Positions 11,691 through 23,527 of a DNA stretch of 64,000 nucleotides are shown piece after piece. The translations under genes and the position numbers were made by a program. Where the stretch lies: positions 11,922,001 through 11,986,000 of the forward strand of contig NC_056421.1 in NCBI RefSeq assembly GCF_905147365.1, written 5' to 3'. The notes under the pieces are model-generated. The model saw only the letters and a program-made list of their open reading frames with translations, searched no databases and was not told the DNA's origin. Every line of letters begins with the position of its first letter. Position 1 is the stretch's first letter. Origin of the DNA: Aricia agestis (Eukaryota > Arthropoda > Insecta > Lepidoptera > Lycaenidae).

Positions 11691-12053
11691 TTTTAAGATT
11701 TCATAGACACATGTTTCATAGAATTCAACTAGAATTTGTCTATTTTCACGAGTAAAACGCACCAGATCATACTTACTGTTTAAGCCCCCTCGGGACTCTC
11801 GCTAGCCAACATAAAGGGTGTTACACACGTTCGATATTCCATCATTTGCCGATTCCGGAGTGATCGCTTTAGGGATTTCAGCTTAAGCGGGAGTTGGGAC
11901 CTCTACTGTGATTTTGGTTCGGTTATTACCTATTAGGGTTTTGGAGGTAACGAGGAAATTATTGCTTAATTCTGAGATTATGTGTGTGTGGTTTGACTTA
12001 GGTAACTGCAATATTATAAAAGTTAGATACGTTTTAGATCGCTGGTTTTCTAT

Positions 12054-12074
12054 GAGAGGCCGGCCCGGCCTCTC
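12054..12074. repeat. 21-bp palindrome gagaggccggcccggcctctc
   Basis: Ten-base GC-rich arms (gagaggccgg) around a single C. The short ORFs on both strands here (11883-12129) are by-products. Confidence 0.7.
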
Positions 12075-12076
12075 AA

Positions 12077-12664
12077 ACAAGAAATGGAAACGGTGTAAGC
12101 GACAAAATTGTTTTTGCCGCGTAATTTAAAAACCATAAATATATTTCATATTAACCTATGGGCAAATTAAAGTGTATTCTTGAACTAACCTATGTACAAA
12201 TTTTGGAAGCTTAAATCGCTCTCCTCTGTTGGCAAAATTAGAATCCCTGTATATTTTTTTTTTTTTTTTTATGAAATAAGGGGGCAAACGAGGGAATAGG
12301 GTAATAGGGGAGGGTAGGGAAGGAAAGGGAAGGGAAAAGTTGAGGGTAGGGAAGGGAATAGGGTAGGGGTTAGGGGATTGGGCCTCCGGTAAACTCACTC
12401 ACTCGGCGAAACACAGCGCAAGCGCTGTTTGACGCCGGTTTTCTGTGAGAACGTGGTATTTATCCGGTCGAGCCGGCCCATTCGTGCCGAAGCATGGCTC
12501 TCCCACGTATAAATCTATCTATATATAAATAATCTATATAATTATGAATAGAGGACTTTTTGATTAATTATTCTGTGTTATAAAAGTTGACCAATCGTGT
12601 TAAGCTATGGGTAATTCAAAGATAACGACATGATGAATACTGACAATGAACTTTAATTTCTTAG
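12077..12664 (+). mobile_element. Repeat family R4 carrying a SINE S1 insertion
   Basis: gtaagcgacaaaattgtttttgccgcgtaatttaaaaacc ... gcttaaatcgctctcctctgttggc continues after the SINE with ttctgtgttataaaagttgaccaatcgtg ... aaactttaatttcttag. The copy at 31006..31288 shows the same halves without the SINE. Confidence 0.75.
12254..12509 (-). mobile_element. SINE S1, internally deleted
   Basis: The 5' region and polypyrimidine tract are present, but the segment holding gacggaagttgctttccatc is missing: aagggggcaaacgag joins directly to ggaatagggtaat. It lies inside repeat R4. Confidence 0.8.
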
Positions 12665-13262
12665 TTTAAGCATGACGTGACCCGTTTGCTCGGTAAAAAG
12701 GTACAGTTATTTTTATACTGGTCCAGACTCCAGTAGTGTGCATAAAATAATGTTACTTAATATAAAATTATATCTTTATCTTTTCAAAACAATATTTGAA
12801 GAATATAGGACTTACGTACATAGTACATACTACGTACTTCTTAAGGCAAATTGTGCCGTAATAAAATCGCTTAGAAAGGCCTTTTCGATCAAATAAATTA
12901 GCCAGGCATTTTGTTATGTAAACAACCCTGTTGTTGTAGCGAAGTAATAATTTGCAAGTAATTTACCGTAACTGTTCAATGCTCATCCACTTAAGTATAT
13001 TATACTTATTGAGGTGAATTTGGAATGGATATTTTAATAAAATCCGTTTACAAAATAGCCAAATATTGAGGGCTAGGAGCTAGAGAGGAGCTAGATGATA
13101 ACATTTTTCCTGGAAAAAGTGTATCCTAAGTATATGTTTTCCTGGGATTTGTAATATCTCGTACCTACCTTTATATCATTCGATTCAGTTCAGTGATGAA
13201 AATACAGGTTGAAATAGGCACTTATCAGATACTCTTGCGATTTTTTAAAATTAGTACGAATT
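12665..13262. other. No recognised feature
   Basis: AT-rich, no gene, no member of the repeat families defined here. A short 'gacccgtttgctcgg' piece at 12679 may be a SINE S1 crumb. Confidence 0.4.
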
Positions 13263-13437
13263 GAAGAAAATACTTTTTTTTTAAATGGGCTTTGGCCCAC
13301 TACACATTCCCACCACTGTATCTCCCGTGTCGCCAGGATCGACAGCGGTATCCAACCACGAAAACCCTTTGATATGAACTCGGGGAGCCCGAGGAACATG
13401 CGAAACAGTCTTGGGACCCGCAACGAAATTAATCAGA
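13263..13437 (-). mobile_element. Repeat family R5, probable LINE 3' end
   Basis: tttttttaaatgggctttggcccac ... ctgtatctcccgtgtcgccagg ... ccaaccacgaaaacccttt ... cttgggacccgcaacgaaatt. A near-identical copy lies at 36226..36407. The minus strand of both keeps a similar short frame (GYRCRSWRH), so the origin may be coding. Confidence 0.55.
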
Positions 13438-13567
13438 AGAAATAGCAGGAGTAGGAAGAAAATACTTATTATTATGGTAAAATTACACTCTAGTGGAAAT
13501 ATTTTAAGCGGTATCTGAAAATGATTCTTTTTGTGAAGTCAATGATACCGAACTCAAATCATTTTAT

Positions 13568-13905
13568 ACGTGGGAGAGCCATGCTTCGGCACGAATGGGC
13601 CGGCTCGACCGGAGAAATACCACGTTCTCACAGAAAACCGGCGTGAAACAGCGCTTACGTTTTGTTTCGCCGAGTGAGTGAGTTTACTGGAGGTCCGATC
13701 CCCTACCCTATTCCCTTCCCTACCCTCCCCTATTCCCTTCCCTTCCCTTCCCATCCCTACCCTCCCCTATTACCCTATTCCCTCTTAAAAGGCTGGCAAC
13801 GCACATGCAGCTCTTCTGATGCTGCGAGTGTCCATGGGCGACGGAAGTTGCTTTCCATCAGGTGACCCGTTTGCTCGTTTGCCCCCTTATTTCATTAAAA
13901 AAAAA
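13568..13905 (+). mobile_element. SINE S1, full length, A-tailed
   Basis: acgtgggagagccatgcttc ... ccctaccctattcccttccc ... gctgcgagtgtccatgggcg ... ttgcccccttatttcatt plus A run. Good reference copy for the family (about 338 bp). Confidence 0.85.
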
Positions 13906-13969
13906 TTGTCACTTACTACTTCTGCCAAACTTGTGTAAATAGGCAGAAGCTTAAACACTTTTGTAAAAG

Positions 13970-14552
13970 TTTTTTTTTTTATCTCTTTTTATTAAGGGAT
14001 TTTAGCACACATAGTGGCTATGTCAATCCCATCTTGTTAATAAATCAACTTAACACTAACTTCTTATAATAAAGGTGTACAATAATTTTGCATAATCAGA
14101 ATCCGGTTCAGCCAATATAACATTAAATATACCCATATTCATTAGAGGCACTTTAATTAAGTTAAATAACTCATTTCTTTTATGAGTGTATCGGACACAT
14201 TCCATCAAAACGTGTTACACATCTTCTGGCTTTCCACACATTTCACAATCAGGAGAATCAGCTTTACGCATTAGATGTGCAAACTTATTTAAGGGTATGT
14301 GTCCTGAACGTAGTCGGTGTGCAGCAACAATCTGGCTCCGACTCAAGCCTGACCTCTGGAACCAAGGTATATGAGGAGGCTCGCTTTGTATACTTTTGTA
14401 CCAAATGCCTTTGTACTGCTATCTTTCATTAAAATACTCTTTCCATAATTCATAAACATGTCTTTTATATTTAATTAAGATTTCCGAATAATGAGGTAAT
14501 AAATTTTGAATTTCTTCTAAATTAATAGCATCTTTGGCTAATCGGTCGGCCT
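13970..14552 (-). pseudogene. 5'-truncated LINE, RNase H end and C-terminal cysteine motif, broken frames
   Basis: Minus strand: at the upstream end ADRLAKDAINLEEI (from 14550) matches the end of an RNase H domain. Further down RLRSGHIPLNKFAHLM then SPDCEMCGKPEDV, a stop, and HVLMECVRY match the CxxC...HxxxxC motif after the RNase H of jockey/CR1/R1-type LINEs. At least one frameshift and an in-frame TAA break it. The poly(T) at 13970-13981 is the A tail of the minus-strand element. Dead fragment lacking reverse transcriptase. Clade uncertain. Confidence 0.75.
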
Positions 14553-14735
14553 TATATTATAAAAGTTAATGTTATTTATAAATGCAAACAACTAGTGTAA
14601 AATATGAAATATCAAACATATTGTATTAAAATTCAAACATTTATTACTCATGACGAAGAAGACAAACTAACCTGGGTAAAACTTGTATAAAAGACAAAAA
14701 TACTTTTGTTAACTTTTGTTAAAAGACACAATAAG

Positions 14736-14861
14736 TACCATCGAGGAAATTGATTCCTGGGCAGTTGACGGATCTACGTCATTTGGTCTGATGGGTTTGA
14801 CATAACGCGACCAAATTACCTAGGTTCGCCATCTGCCTAGGGATCAACTTCTCTGATAGTA
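14736..14861. mobile_element. MITE with 'taccatcgaggaaattgattcc' ends
   Basis: Left taccatcgaggaaattgatt, right gatcaacttctctgatagta: imperfect inverted ends. The fuller copy at 51906..52061 sits inside an R1 repeat and fixes the borders. Confidence 0.75.
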
Positions 14862-15730
14862 ATTGTAAAACTTGTGTAAAAATTAAAATACACTCGTAAT
14901 AAACTTGTGTAAAAAGCATAAAACGCAGAAAACATGAAACCACCACCTTAAGGGCAATTAATCAGAATTCAGCACCGTTGAAGCCTCCATTGATATTACC
15001 ATAATCACTTGAATCTATAATGAATAAATTTATATGCCGCTAGCGAACATCTTAACCGAATGATTGGGTTAAGCGACGTGACGTCGGAGCGTCACTTGAT
15101 GGGTGACCGTAGGACAGTATGACGTGGGTAACTAACAATTTGCTTTTTATGCAAATGAAGGCTTTAGGACCGGGAAAATTATTTGAAATCAAAAAATGCG
15201 GATTCAATAGCAAGATGATGAAGAGGGTAAGATTACAAGGTTTGTTCAAAGTATAAGGGAAGAAATTAGTGATTGCTCTTATGTTGTAAAATGTTTATAG
15301 TTACTCACTTCATCCACCTATGTCCTTAAGGACAAATTTGATTAATCATCCTGGGATCAGGAGGGCTAAAATGATCGCTTTGGAGAATCATATTATGAAT
15401 CATGATATGATTCATTTTTTTTAAATCGCAAAATGGTTACTCTTCTTGCAATTCATATGTCTAGTTCGCACAATCCGTACTAATTTGACGGGGGTGAAAA
15501 ACTAAAACAACTAATTTATATGAAAAGTATCAATTTATTTCACACATAACTCTTATTTTACAAGATATGACGATATAGATATATGAACTAAATGTAAATC
15601 GCAAACTTAAATAAAATAAATAATTTATTTTAAATTTTATGTTAAATTTTTTAAATAAAATTTTAATCTTTGGTTTTAATAATGTAATGAATATTATAAT
15701 AATTAATAATAATGAACAAAATTTCACTAC
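14862..15730. other. No recognised feature
   Basis: AT-rich, with several short leucine/isoleucine-rich frames typical of low-complexity AT DNA. No domain, repeat family or RNA signal identified. Confidence 0.4.
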
Positions 15731-16550
15731 TTAAGAGTCCATATACGAAATTTTGCCAAGAAAAAAAAAGACAAATTGTGCCAAAAAACACGATTCAAAA
15801 CAACCTAAATCTCACATTATATTACTCGCCGCAAGGCTAATGTGAGATTTAGGTTGTTTTGAATTGTGTTTTTTGGCACAATTTGCTTTTCTTTTTTTTC
15901 TTTTTTCTCGAATTGGATCGAATTTTATCTATGGATTATTTCTGTCGTTTTCTTTTTATGAATTACAGCTCCAAGTTGCCGAAATTAACAGCAATTCTTT
16001 GCCCATTTTCTCTAAAATTTTGCCGAGTTACATATTTTTTTACTCAACTATTTCATATTAAAGTGGTAAAAAGTAATTCTAACATTGTATAGACAACTTT
16101 CTCAACAGTACATTGTATTTTTTTCATACCGTTAAGACGTCAATACAATCCATAAACAGGTAATATTCTAAACCTTTTACAGCAAAAATCACAAAACTGT
16201 CGAGGGTTTGAGTTGGATTATTTAAAAATACTTAAAAAAAAACAAAAATCTACCTCCAACATTAGATTATAATTGAAATGATCTTACATGTTGTGCATTA
16301 AAACTTATAGAAATACTGTATTTTAACTGTCAAATCACGTCTGTCAATCAGCGAAATCGGCAAAATTTCGTATACGGACTTGTATAACTCTGGCTGGTTA
16401 TGTTTAAAAATCTATATTTGACTTTGTAAGATATTTTGATGTTGTCAGAAAAATTGTGAATTATTAGGAGAATATATCGGTTTGCATCAAGACGTGGTTT
16501 TTATCTTTAGTTTTTTATACATTTAGTTTCCAGTTAAACAGGACTCTTAA
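15731..16550. mobile_element. TTAA-ended inverted-repeat element with internal 48-bp hairpin
   Basis: Left ttaagagtcc (15731) and right ggactcttaa (16541) are exact inverses. A second inverse of the left end, ggcaaaatttcgtatacgg (about 16360-16378), matches ccatatacgaaattttgcc, so the true right border may be near 16384. Inside, 15772..15819 and 15838..15885 form a 48-bp hairpin with one mismatch. Confidence 0.65.
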
Positions 16551-16868
16551 ATAAAGGCATAATTCTGAAATTATTTTGCAAAAGTTCTCGGAAAAAGTGG
16601 AAAGTAGTTAATTATGAAAATGAAATAATAATATATTTCAATATCAATAATTCTCTTCTTTTTTTAAAAATGACACTGTTCTTAATTAAGTAACAAAAAT
16701 GCAACATCAGAAGTATAAAATATTTCAGTAATTGAAAAAGCAATAGATTTAAAAATATTATATTTTAATTCCTTTCAAATTCACAGGAAAGCATTATTTT
16801 TCGATTTTGAATTGATAAACAATCTATGAATACGGTACTATGGATATTTTTAAGTTTATGCATCACTT

Positions 16869-17114
16869 AGGGCCTGTTTCACCACTTCCTGATAAAGTGC
16901 CGAATAGGCTATCCACAACTATTTTGACAGATTCTCCATACTAAGGGAGATCGCAGACGGCACACTTTTTGTGTGATCGAGTCTGCGGGGCACATACAAT
17001 CTGCATCAGACTCGATCACACAAAAAGTATGCCGTCTGCGATCTTCCTCTATCTGTCAAGTTGAGTAGTGGATAGCCTATCCGGCACTTATCAGGAAGTG
17101 GTGAAACAGGCCCT
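16869..17114. mobile_element. Palindromic MITE family P2 with a second palindrome in its loop
   Basis: agggcctgtttcaccacttc / gaagtggtgaaacaggccct form the outer arms. The loop at about 16948-17045 is itself a palindrome (gatcgcagacggcacac / gtatgccgtctgcgatc) that is absent from the other P2 copies, so it is a nested insertion. Confidence 0.85.
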
Positions 17115-17261
17115 TAATCTTACTTACTAACCTTACATTTTAAGCTCTTAACTTCTTCGACGATATGAAACCAAACTATTTTACAATATTTTTATATTTA
17201 CACTAATATTACCGTAAATATTTTAAATAATATTTATTTAATCTAAATCGTTTTAAATCTA

Positions 17262-17349
17262 AGGGCCTGTTTCACCATTTCCTGTTAAGTGCTGGATAGG
17301 CTATCCACCACTTAACTTGACAGATCAGGATGTGGTAAAACAGGCCCTA
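17262..17349. mobile_element. Palindromic MITE family P2, short copy
   Basis: agggcctgtttcaccattt ... gataggctatccaccac ... gtggtaaaacaggccct, 147 bp from another P2 copy. Most of the second arm is deleted. Confidence 0.8.
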
Positions 17350-18364
17350 TAACTCTTCTGTGTAACTTTAAACATAACTTTGTACAGAACTTTGAAACGG
17401 TTTATTACTTTTTATGTTTGCTTGACGTTTATCGACTTTAAACTATTTATAAGCTTTCATACAGTAGTATAATATTTCTTTAATTTTATTTACAATAGAT
17501 TTTTAATTTTGGGCCCAAATAGTATACTTCAAGAACTTAATGTATTTCATTAAAATAATCAAAATTATTTAAATCACAATGTAACTAAACAATTTCCTCA
17601 AATCAAACAAATACCTCCACCCTATACACGGCGAGGCGGATGAACCGGTTGGACTGACCATAGGCCGATCTGACCAGACTCGTGCAAACACCATGGATGT
17701 ACATAACGGACTCGTTCAAATCGGCCTGCGTCGTCCTCCCTGTATAGTGAGGCCTTAAAAGTAGTTAAGATTACTTTATAATTCAATAAAAACGCGAACC
17801 CATAAATAATATTATTACGTCCTCACTGCATGGAAATTTTCTTTACAAGTCGGAAACTTCTACGACGATTTTTTCAGCTTTTTCTAGAATCGGAACCGGC
17901 AAAGGCAATGTTACAATGACATAAAGAAGAACGTGACAAATCTACATCTTACAAGTGGCCGCATTCGTGAGGTCAATGGTTCTCAGCTGAGTTGAAATAC
18001 AAATGGCTACCAGAAATTATACTACTTAAATTACTAATGAGGAATTGATATATTATACTGTAACACGTAATTATATTAATTTTATAACGTGTGACATAGG
18101 TCACTCATAACTTTAAGATAACCTGGCAAAATACATGCGTTTTCGTCTTAACACCTCCATCGTGGGCATCGCAGAAACAATAGATATTCAATTGTTATGC
18201 GGCAGTCGGCTGCCGCTTGGGGATTTATGGGTTAATCACACATCAAAGAATAAAACCTATAAACAAGTCATCACTAGTCTTATCAAAAGATTGAAAGAAA
18301 CCTTTTTAATATATAAATTCTATAGAATACTCGTAACAAGGCGGATTTTACCTATCAGTCAGCT
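17350..18364. other. Region downstream of the Connectin-like stop codon
   Basis: Would contain the gene's 3' UTR on the minus strand. About 17620-17765 is weakly palindromic (ctatacacggcgagg / ccctgtatagtgagg; ataggccgat / atcggcctgc), possibly a degraded MITE. No other gene seen. Confidence 0.4.
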
Positions 18365-18798
18365 CTACAAAGAATTTAAGATTGCGATAAGAAATAAAGC
18401 GGTGGATACGACACGAGTTCCGCCCGAAGTCTTATAATATTTCACCTCATCCTGTGTGGGCGGGGAGTATGAGGCTTCGTAGCTCAATTTGCTCGCACAC
18501 GGCAGCATCCCAGTCGGAATCTCTAGTAATTTACGTCTAAACTCAATTTTATTACCAGTCTCCTGGTCGTGCATCGTATCGTCATAATCTTCTTCGAATT
18601 CGTCGTCATCGTCGTATACTTTATCGCTTTTGACTTTGGTGACCTTGATTTGCGTTTTGATTTCTCCCAAGTTGGTTTTCAGTTTGTTATCCATGATGCA
18701 GTTGAGTCGGTCGAGCGAGGCTTTGACGCGCTTGCTTCTTGTTTCGTTCCGAAGTTTGTGGAGCCAGGAGAGTCGACAGTCGCATGACAACTTGTTAC
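18365..18798 (-). CDS. Con: Connectin-like LRR cell-surface protein, coding exon 2 of 2 (residues 349-492, stop)
   Basis: Seen: acceptor CTTTGTTTCCAG ends at 18799. Joined in phase 1 to the upstream exon it completes the last repeat (LDG|NKL) and enters an LRRCT cap beginning CDCRLSWL. The cap cysteines are at 354, 356, 382 and 449 (PC motif at 448-449). Between the third and fourth is a long acidic insertion (DDDDEFEEDYDD, about residues 411-422) that ordinary LRRCT caps lack. After a Ser/Pro-rich spacer, S473-G-G is a plausible GPI attachment site, followed by a hydrophobic C-terminus (about 478-492) with no cytoplasmic tail. The spliced coding length is 1,479 nt, 492 residues. An ATTAAA hexamer lies about 60 nt past the stop (18310..18305), but the 3' end is not defined. 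An overlapping plus-strand ORF (18135..18437) has no recognisable domain. Confidence 0.85.
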
Positions 18799-21324
18799 CT
18801 GGAAACAAAGCAATTGCTACAGATACGGCTAGCGAAAACGTCTACACTCTACATATTATTATTCGTTTTAAACAAGAATTCTTTTGTCGAGAATAGCTAC
18901 TTCGGGATTCTAGTAATTTTGCAGCTGCGATTGTTTCGAAGTGTCCAGAACATAAAGAAAATTGAATAAAGTAAACTCCTTTGACGTTTACAGAAATTGT
19001 AATATTTTCTCTTAGACTCGTTTGACTTTGACACACAAATACAAAAACTTCTTTCATTTCATTAAAATAGTTCATACATACATTAATAATTAATACGAAT
19101 AAACTGCAATGAATACTTCACTAAAATAATTACTCTGATGGCGCAGTTAAAACCGGAGCTAATAAAAAGTTTAATTAGAATAATAACATTACATCACTGA
19201 AATGAAACTTCATTCATAAAATCAAACAAAGTAAGCCGCTGTTTTGTTGCAAATATAATCTCCCGACCACGAAATATGCTGCCCATTAAAATGTCGCGCC
19301 GCTGCAAACCACTATATTTCAGCCCCTGATTCATAGACCAGCGCGAATACAGGTATTGTAACAATTCATACAATTCAACCACCCAATCAAATATACGCTC
19401 TAAAATCTACTAATAGGAGCCGAATTCCTTTGTACGCGATTCCCGGCCTTTTTAGACGCTGTAATGTTTATACAATGCTATAAATATTTGATTTAGATAT
19501 TTATTGCCTTCGAGCAGTAAATACGTATCAATAAAGTCCGGAGAAGTGTCACTTTGATGGGTCTGGATGTACTAATTTCCACGGAGAATCGACCTTTTCG
19601 AAGCCGGTGGGAAATACGAATTAAACTGGCATACCCTATAATAATACCCTAGTGGTTCAACGCCGAAATAAATAAGGCTTTTTTCGTAAATGTTCGTTAA
19701 TATTGCAAAGGAATTGATCGCGCCTGTATCAGCTATTGAATGCTATATTAGTCACTGACATATCAATTTTTTTTTAGGATTGAAAGTCTCAGAGACGGAA
19801 AATTATGGTTTTTTACCATTTTCAGATACTTAAGAGGAGTCCACACCGCCCTTTTTTCCATACAAACATTGTCCCCTGTTTCCTCCCTGGATAATGCTAG
19901 TAGAGTTATAATTTTTTTTCCTGAATATCAACGGCCACTAATACAATGTCCCTATGTTTTCTTTTTTTTTCATAATTTAATTATTAAATAAGATATGAAC
20001 GTTCAAAAATCCAAAAAAAATGCCAGATTTTCCGCTGTGTCAAACATCCAGAAAACAGATTTGGCTAGATTATACAAAAAAAAATAAAACGTAGGAACAC
20101 AGCTCAAGCCTTTCTGTAATGTTTAATAAAAAAAGTACTTAAATTGGTTAAGTTTTGGAGAAGGAATCAAACGAATCGTTGACTTTCTGCAGTCGTCTCT
20201 ACCGCATTCTGCGGTATAGGCTTGAGGTAAGGGAGACAGCTATAGATATTACACGTACTTTTTTTTCATTTCTCTATCCCCTGGTGTATCCTCTTAAGTA
20301 ATAATTTTAAAGGTCTCTGTAGAAAAAGGTCTCTATGATTCATTATTAGCACATACCTAAAGCACCTTTCTTTTTTCCACAACGTCCAGCGATTTCATAA
20401 TAAACTTACGCATTATTGTTTAGAAAAATCCTGCCCTAGATCCTTTCATTTGTCTACATAAACTCTTACAGTTATTCTTGTGGAGTAATTAACTGCAAGC
20501 TTGTATGAATAGCGTTATTGTAAATAACGTCGAGAGCAGAAACTGTTTTGTTAATACTAACAATTGTATTATTAATTTCGTCGTATCTGGTAATAATTTC
20601 ACAAATTATTATTGGTTCTGTTTTGTGTTAGTGGAGTAATAGAATTTATGTTGTATGCATTAGTAGAATATAAAGTAAAATGTAATGTAAATGATCATGG
20701 AATTGAATTTTGCAAAGCGTATGCGCTTGGTGAATATTATTTTGGTTCAAAATATTTCTGACGGACTAAATTTTTCTTCTCAACCCCTAGGTTCCTTTTA
20801 TACGCGGAGTAAAGAGGTATTATGTTACTAATATAATATTTTCAATTTTGTAAGTCAGTTTTTTGTTGTACAAAATATTGAACCTAAGTATAAGGTGCCA
20901 ATTTGAAGTTTAACATTTTAATTTTAATATAAACCATCTATAACTCATCTGTCTAGAAATATTTGCAATCACGACGATCACTTGTTATCATACAGTGATT
21001 AATCTTAGTCAGCACAATAGGCAACTTTTCTAAACCAACACAAAATTAATTAAAGACAGGGTCCATCTGAAATTTAAATTAAATTTGCTCGGGAAATCAC
21101 TCACAAAGCTTCCAGTTGGCTTTTAAATATTAATATTAAAAGCGACTTTATTTTACCTATAATTTTACTCGGAAATATTCAAATGGATGAAGACTTTTTA
21201 TAAAATAGTTATCCACACTTTCATCTTTATCTCATCCCGAACTCCCGACAAATTCAATTAAATATACTTCGAAGTCTTAGGGACAAACAAGTTTTTCATT
21301 TAAATAAGTATTGAAGTGACTCAC
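18799..21324 (-). other. Intron between the two Connectin-like coding exons (2,526 bp)
   Basis: Bounded by GTGAGT (21324) and CCAG (18799) on the minus strand. Apart from a TTAA-ended inverted-repeat element at 19830..20297 it looks unique: AT-rich, with no SINE, no foldback element of the families found elsewhere and no coding signal. It is far less invaded than the rest of the window. Confidence 0.8.
19830..20297. mobile_element. TTAA-ended nonautonomous element in the Connectin-like intron
   Basis: acttaagaggagtccacac at the left, ggtgtatcctcttaagt at the right: inverted ends each beginning at TTAA, about 470 bp, non-coding. It was tolerated inside the gene between the two coding exons. 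Confidence 0.65.
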
Positions 21325-22369
21325 CGTCGAGCGAAATTGATGCATAGCTCGATTTCATATTCTCGGCGACGGCCCGCAAGGCCTCCTGTTTTAGCGTCTC
21401 CAAATTGTTGTTCCTCAGATCCAGGATGTTCAACTTTTGTACGTCATTCAGGACCCCCTCGTCCAACACGGCCAAGTTATTGTCGGCCAAAGAAAGTTTT
21501 CTCAGCGGACTCAACCCGCCGAGTCCCCTCTCCGAAATGAATTCTATTTCATTACCATCTAAATACAATTCCTGGAGGCTCCAAAGTTCCGCAAAAGCGA
21601 GGTCCCCGATCATCATAAGTTTGTTGTTTCTCATGTCCAAGGTGATTAAATTGGATAAACCTTGAAAATTCTCCCGGACGATAACCGATAACAGATTGCT
21701 GCTCAAATCCAACTTGATCAGATTGTTCAAGTGTTGAAAACATCCGTCGTGGAGGACGCTAATTATGTTCTTGGATAAATACAGCCTCTGGAGGTTGGGG
21801 AGAACGTAAAAAACGTCTTGATTGAGTTCAGATATCTGATTTTCTGATAAGCTCACGTTGGCTAGCATTATCATGTGCGCGAACGCCATCTTGTCCAGCT
21901 TCGTTATTTTGTTTTTCGGCAGATTTATTTCGCGCAACGTCGTGGAATTCGTGAAAGCGAAGGACGGGATACTGAATATGTTAGCGTACTGTATGCTTAT
22001 GTGCTGCAAGCGTTCGAGCCTCACTATAACTTTTGAGGGAACGTAAGTGAGACCACCGTCTGCTCTAACGTTGAATGTGAGTCGTTCTATCTTGGGTTGG
22101 GAGTAAAAATTTGACCAGAACGGGTCGTCCTCTGCTATTCCACCATTAAACACCCAGCAATCGGCCTTCGTGGCTGACTTCAGCTTTATGCTCTCGCAAT
22201 AGCAGTGCACTTTGGATACTCTGTCCTGTATATCACAGATGTTGACGTAGTGCGAGGAGTACAGCGATTTATCTGTCTTCCATCTTCGTTTTTCGTTCTG
22301 CCGGCTTTCCGTTAGATTAATCTCGACAGTCGCGAATGCGATCATCAGGATAAGATATTTGAAATCCAT
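21325..22369 (-). CDS. Con: Connectin-like LRR cell-surface protein, coding exon 1 of 2 (residues 1-349)
   Basis: Seen: the reading frame starts at ATG 22369 with a hydrophobic signal peptide (about residues 1-22), then cysteines at 45, 56, 58 and 71 forming an N-terminal cap, then leucine-rich repeats of the LxxLxLxxNxL type at about residues 121, 145, 169, 193, 217, 241, 265, 289 and 313, spaced exactly 24 residues. I chose the internal ATG (MDFKYL) because the acceptor TTTTGTTACAG ends at 22385, so any upstream ATG is intronic. The exon ends at 21325 before a strong donor GTGAGT, splitting a glycine codon (phase 1). Known: Connectin is an insect GPI-anchored homophilic adhesion molecule on subsets of muscles and motor neurons. 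Inference: the CxC-C-WVF N-cap followed by the LRR series resembles Connectin more than chaoptin, capricious or kekkon. The LRR surface-protein call is near certain; the family name is less so. Confidence 0.85.
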
Positions 22370-22399
22370 TTTGCTCACATTTACCTGTAACAAAAGGCT

Positions 22400-23269
22400 T
22401 ATTTTAAAAAGGGTTTTCTCTTTACTGAAACTTATTTGAATACAAGATTATTATTTGTCAAGAAAAGTTGTATTTGACGTACAACGAACACATTTTCACT
22501 AGAGAACAAAGATGTAAGTTACGTACAGTACAGTAGAATTCATTACTCTAAGCCTATGATATTATATTATAAAAAAACTCTAAGCTGTATTTCTGTTAAT
22601 TAAATCTTACTGAATTCATGTTATGTGGGCTTAGAGTATTAACAAATACACTATATTATAGCATATATATATAGAGAGTACCTGGAATTATTGGAATTAA
22701 TGATATCAATGCAATTTGATTGTATTAGAATCCGTATGCAGGTATGGATATTACATTCCAATATTAGAACGTATTTCTATTTGTTATCTCTTGATGCTAA
22801 AACCACTAAGCTGAATGGAGTTTGGTATGATACTTTAGATTCCGGGAATGAACATCAGATAGTTTTTATCCCAAAAAATTACGTTTCCATCGTGACAAAG
22901 GTTTTCATCACAATGAGATCGCAAACAATATTTACTGTTTTATTTGCTATTAAAATACAAGTGAAACATTTAATAGAAACCGTGGTACCATAGCATGGGA
23001 TGAGTCAAAGAAAATATAAAATACATAATATAAGTTAAGTATGTTACTCTTTGCATAGTCTTACGCTAGGGCTCTAGTAAATTATCATTAAAATAATGAC
23101 TTGAACATTAATTCTAGATTTCTACGATTGTCTAACTCAATCGAGCATTTCTAAAGTTGAGTCGGCGATTCGCACACAAGGGAGTTATCCAGGCCGACAT
23201 TAGCTATCACAGGAACGTGATAATTATGTTACATTTGTCTTGAGGTCCTTGGCCACTTGGGCACTTAAG
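22400..23269. other. Start of the upstream intron; one weak R1 relic
   Basis: About 22795-22900 resembles R1 (aaaccactaagctgaatgg, gattccgggaatg, gtttttatccc), strongly diverged. Otherwise no feature. Confidence 0.4.
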
Positions 23270-23271
23270 GG

Positions 23272-23345
23272 GGCGACTAACCCAAAACTTTCGATTTTAT
23301 AATTCACGAGCTTCTGCCCGCGGCTTCGCTCGCGGCCAAACCGCG
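23272..23345 (+). repeat. Lone element end joined to a LINE-tail fragment
   Basis: gggcgactaacccaaaactt to ttttataattca matches one end of the element at 7614; after it comes gagcttctgcccgcggcttc, a LINE-tail-like piece. Confidence 0.5.
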
Positions 23346-23381
23346 CGTTTGGGAGGACGCATAATATAAATCCCTATACAG

Positions 23382-23527
23382 TTACCCCCTTACTAATAAA
23401 CGTTGTATAAGCTTTGAATAGTTATACAGTGTCCTGTCACACAAGTGACATTTTTAATTGGATTGAAGAACACAAAACACTGTATAACTATTCAAAGCTT
23501 ATACAGCGTTTATTAGTAAGGGGGTTA
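23382..23527. mobile_element. Palindromic MITE (arms about 50 bp)
   Basis: ccccttactaataaacg ... gctttgaatagttatacagtg and the inverse cactgtataactattcaaagc ... cgtttattagtaaggggg. The loop of about 50 nt holds gtcacacaagtgac. Confidence 0.85.

Noticed and set aside
18135..18437. 100-codon plus-strand ORF
   Set aside because: No domain, no splice or promoter support; overlaps the 3' end of the Connectin-like coding exon on the other strand.
21316..22046. Several plus-strand ORFs over the LRR exon
   Set aside because: Antisense shadows of the Connectin-like coding exon.
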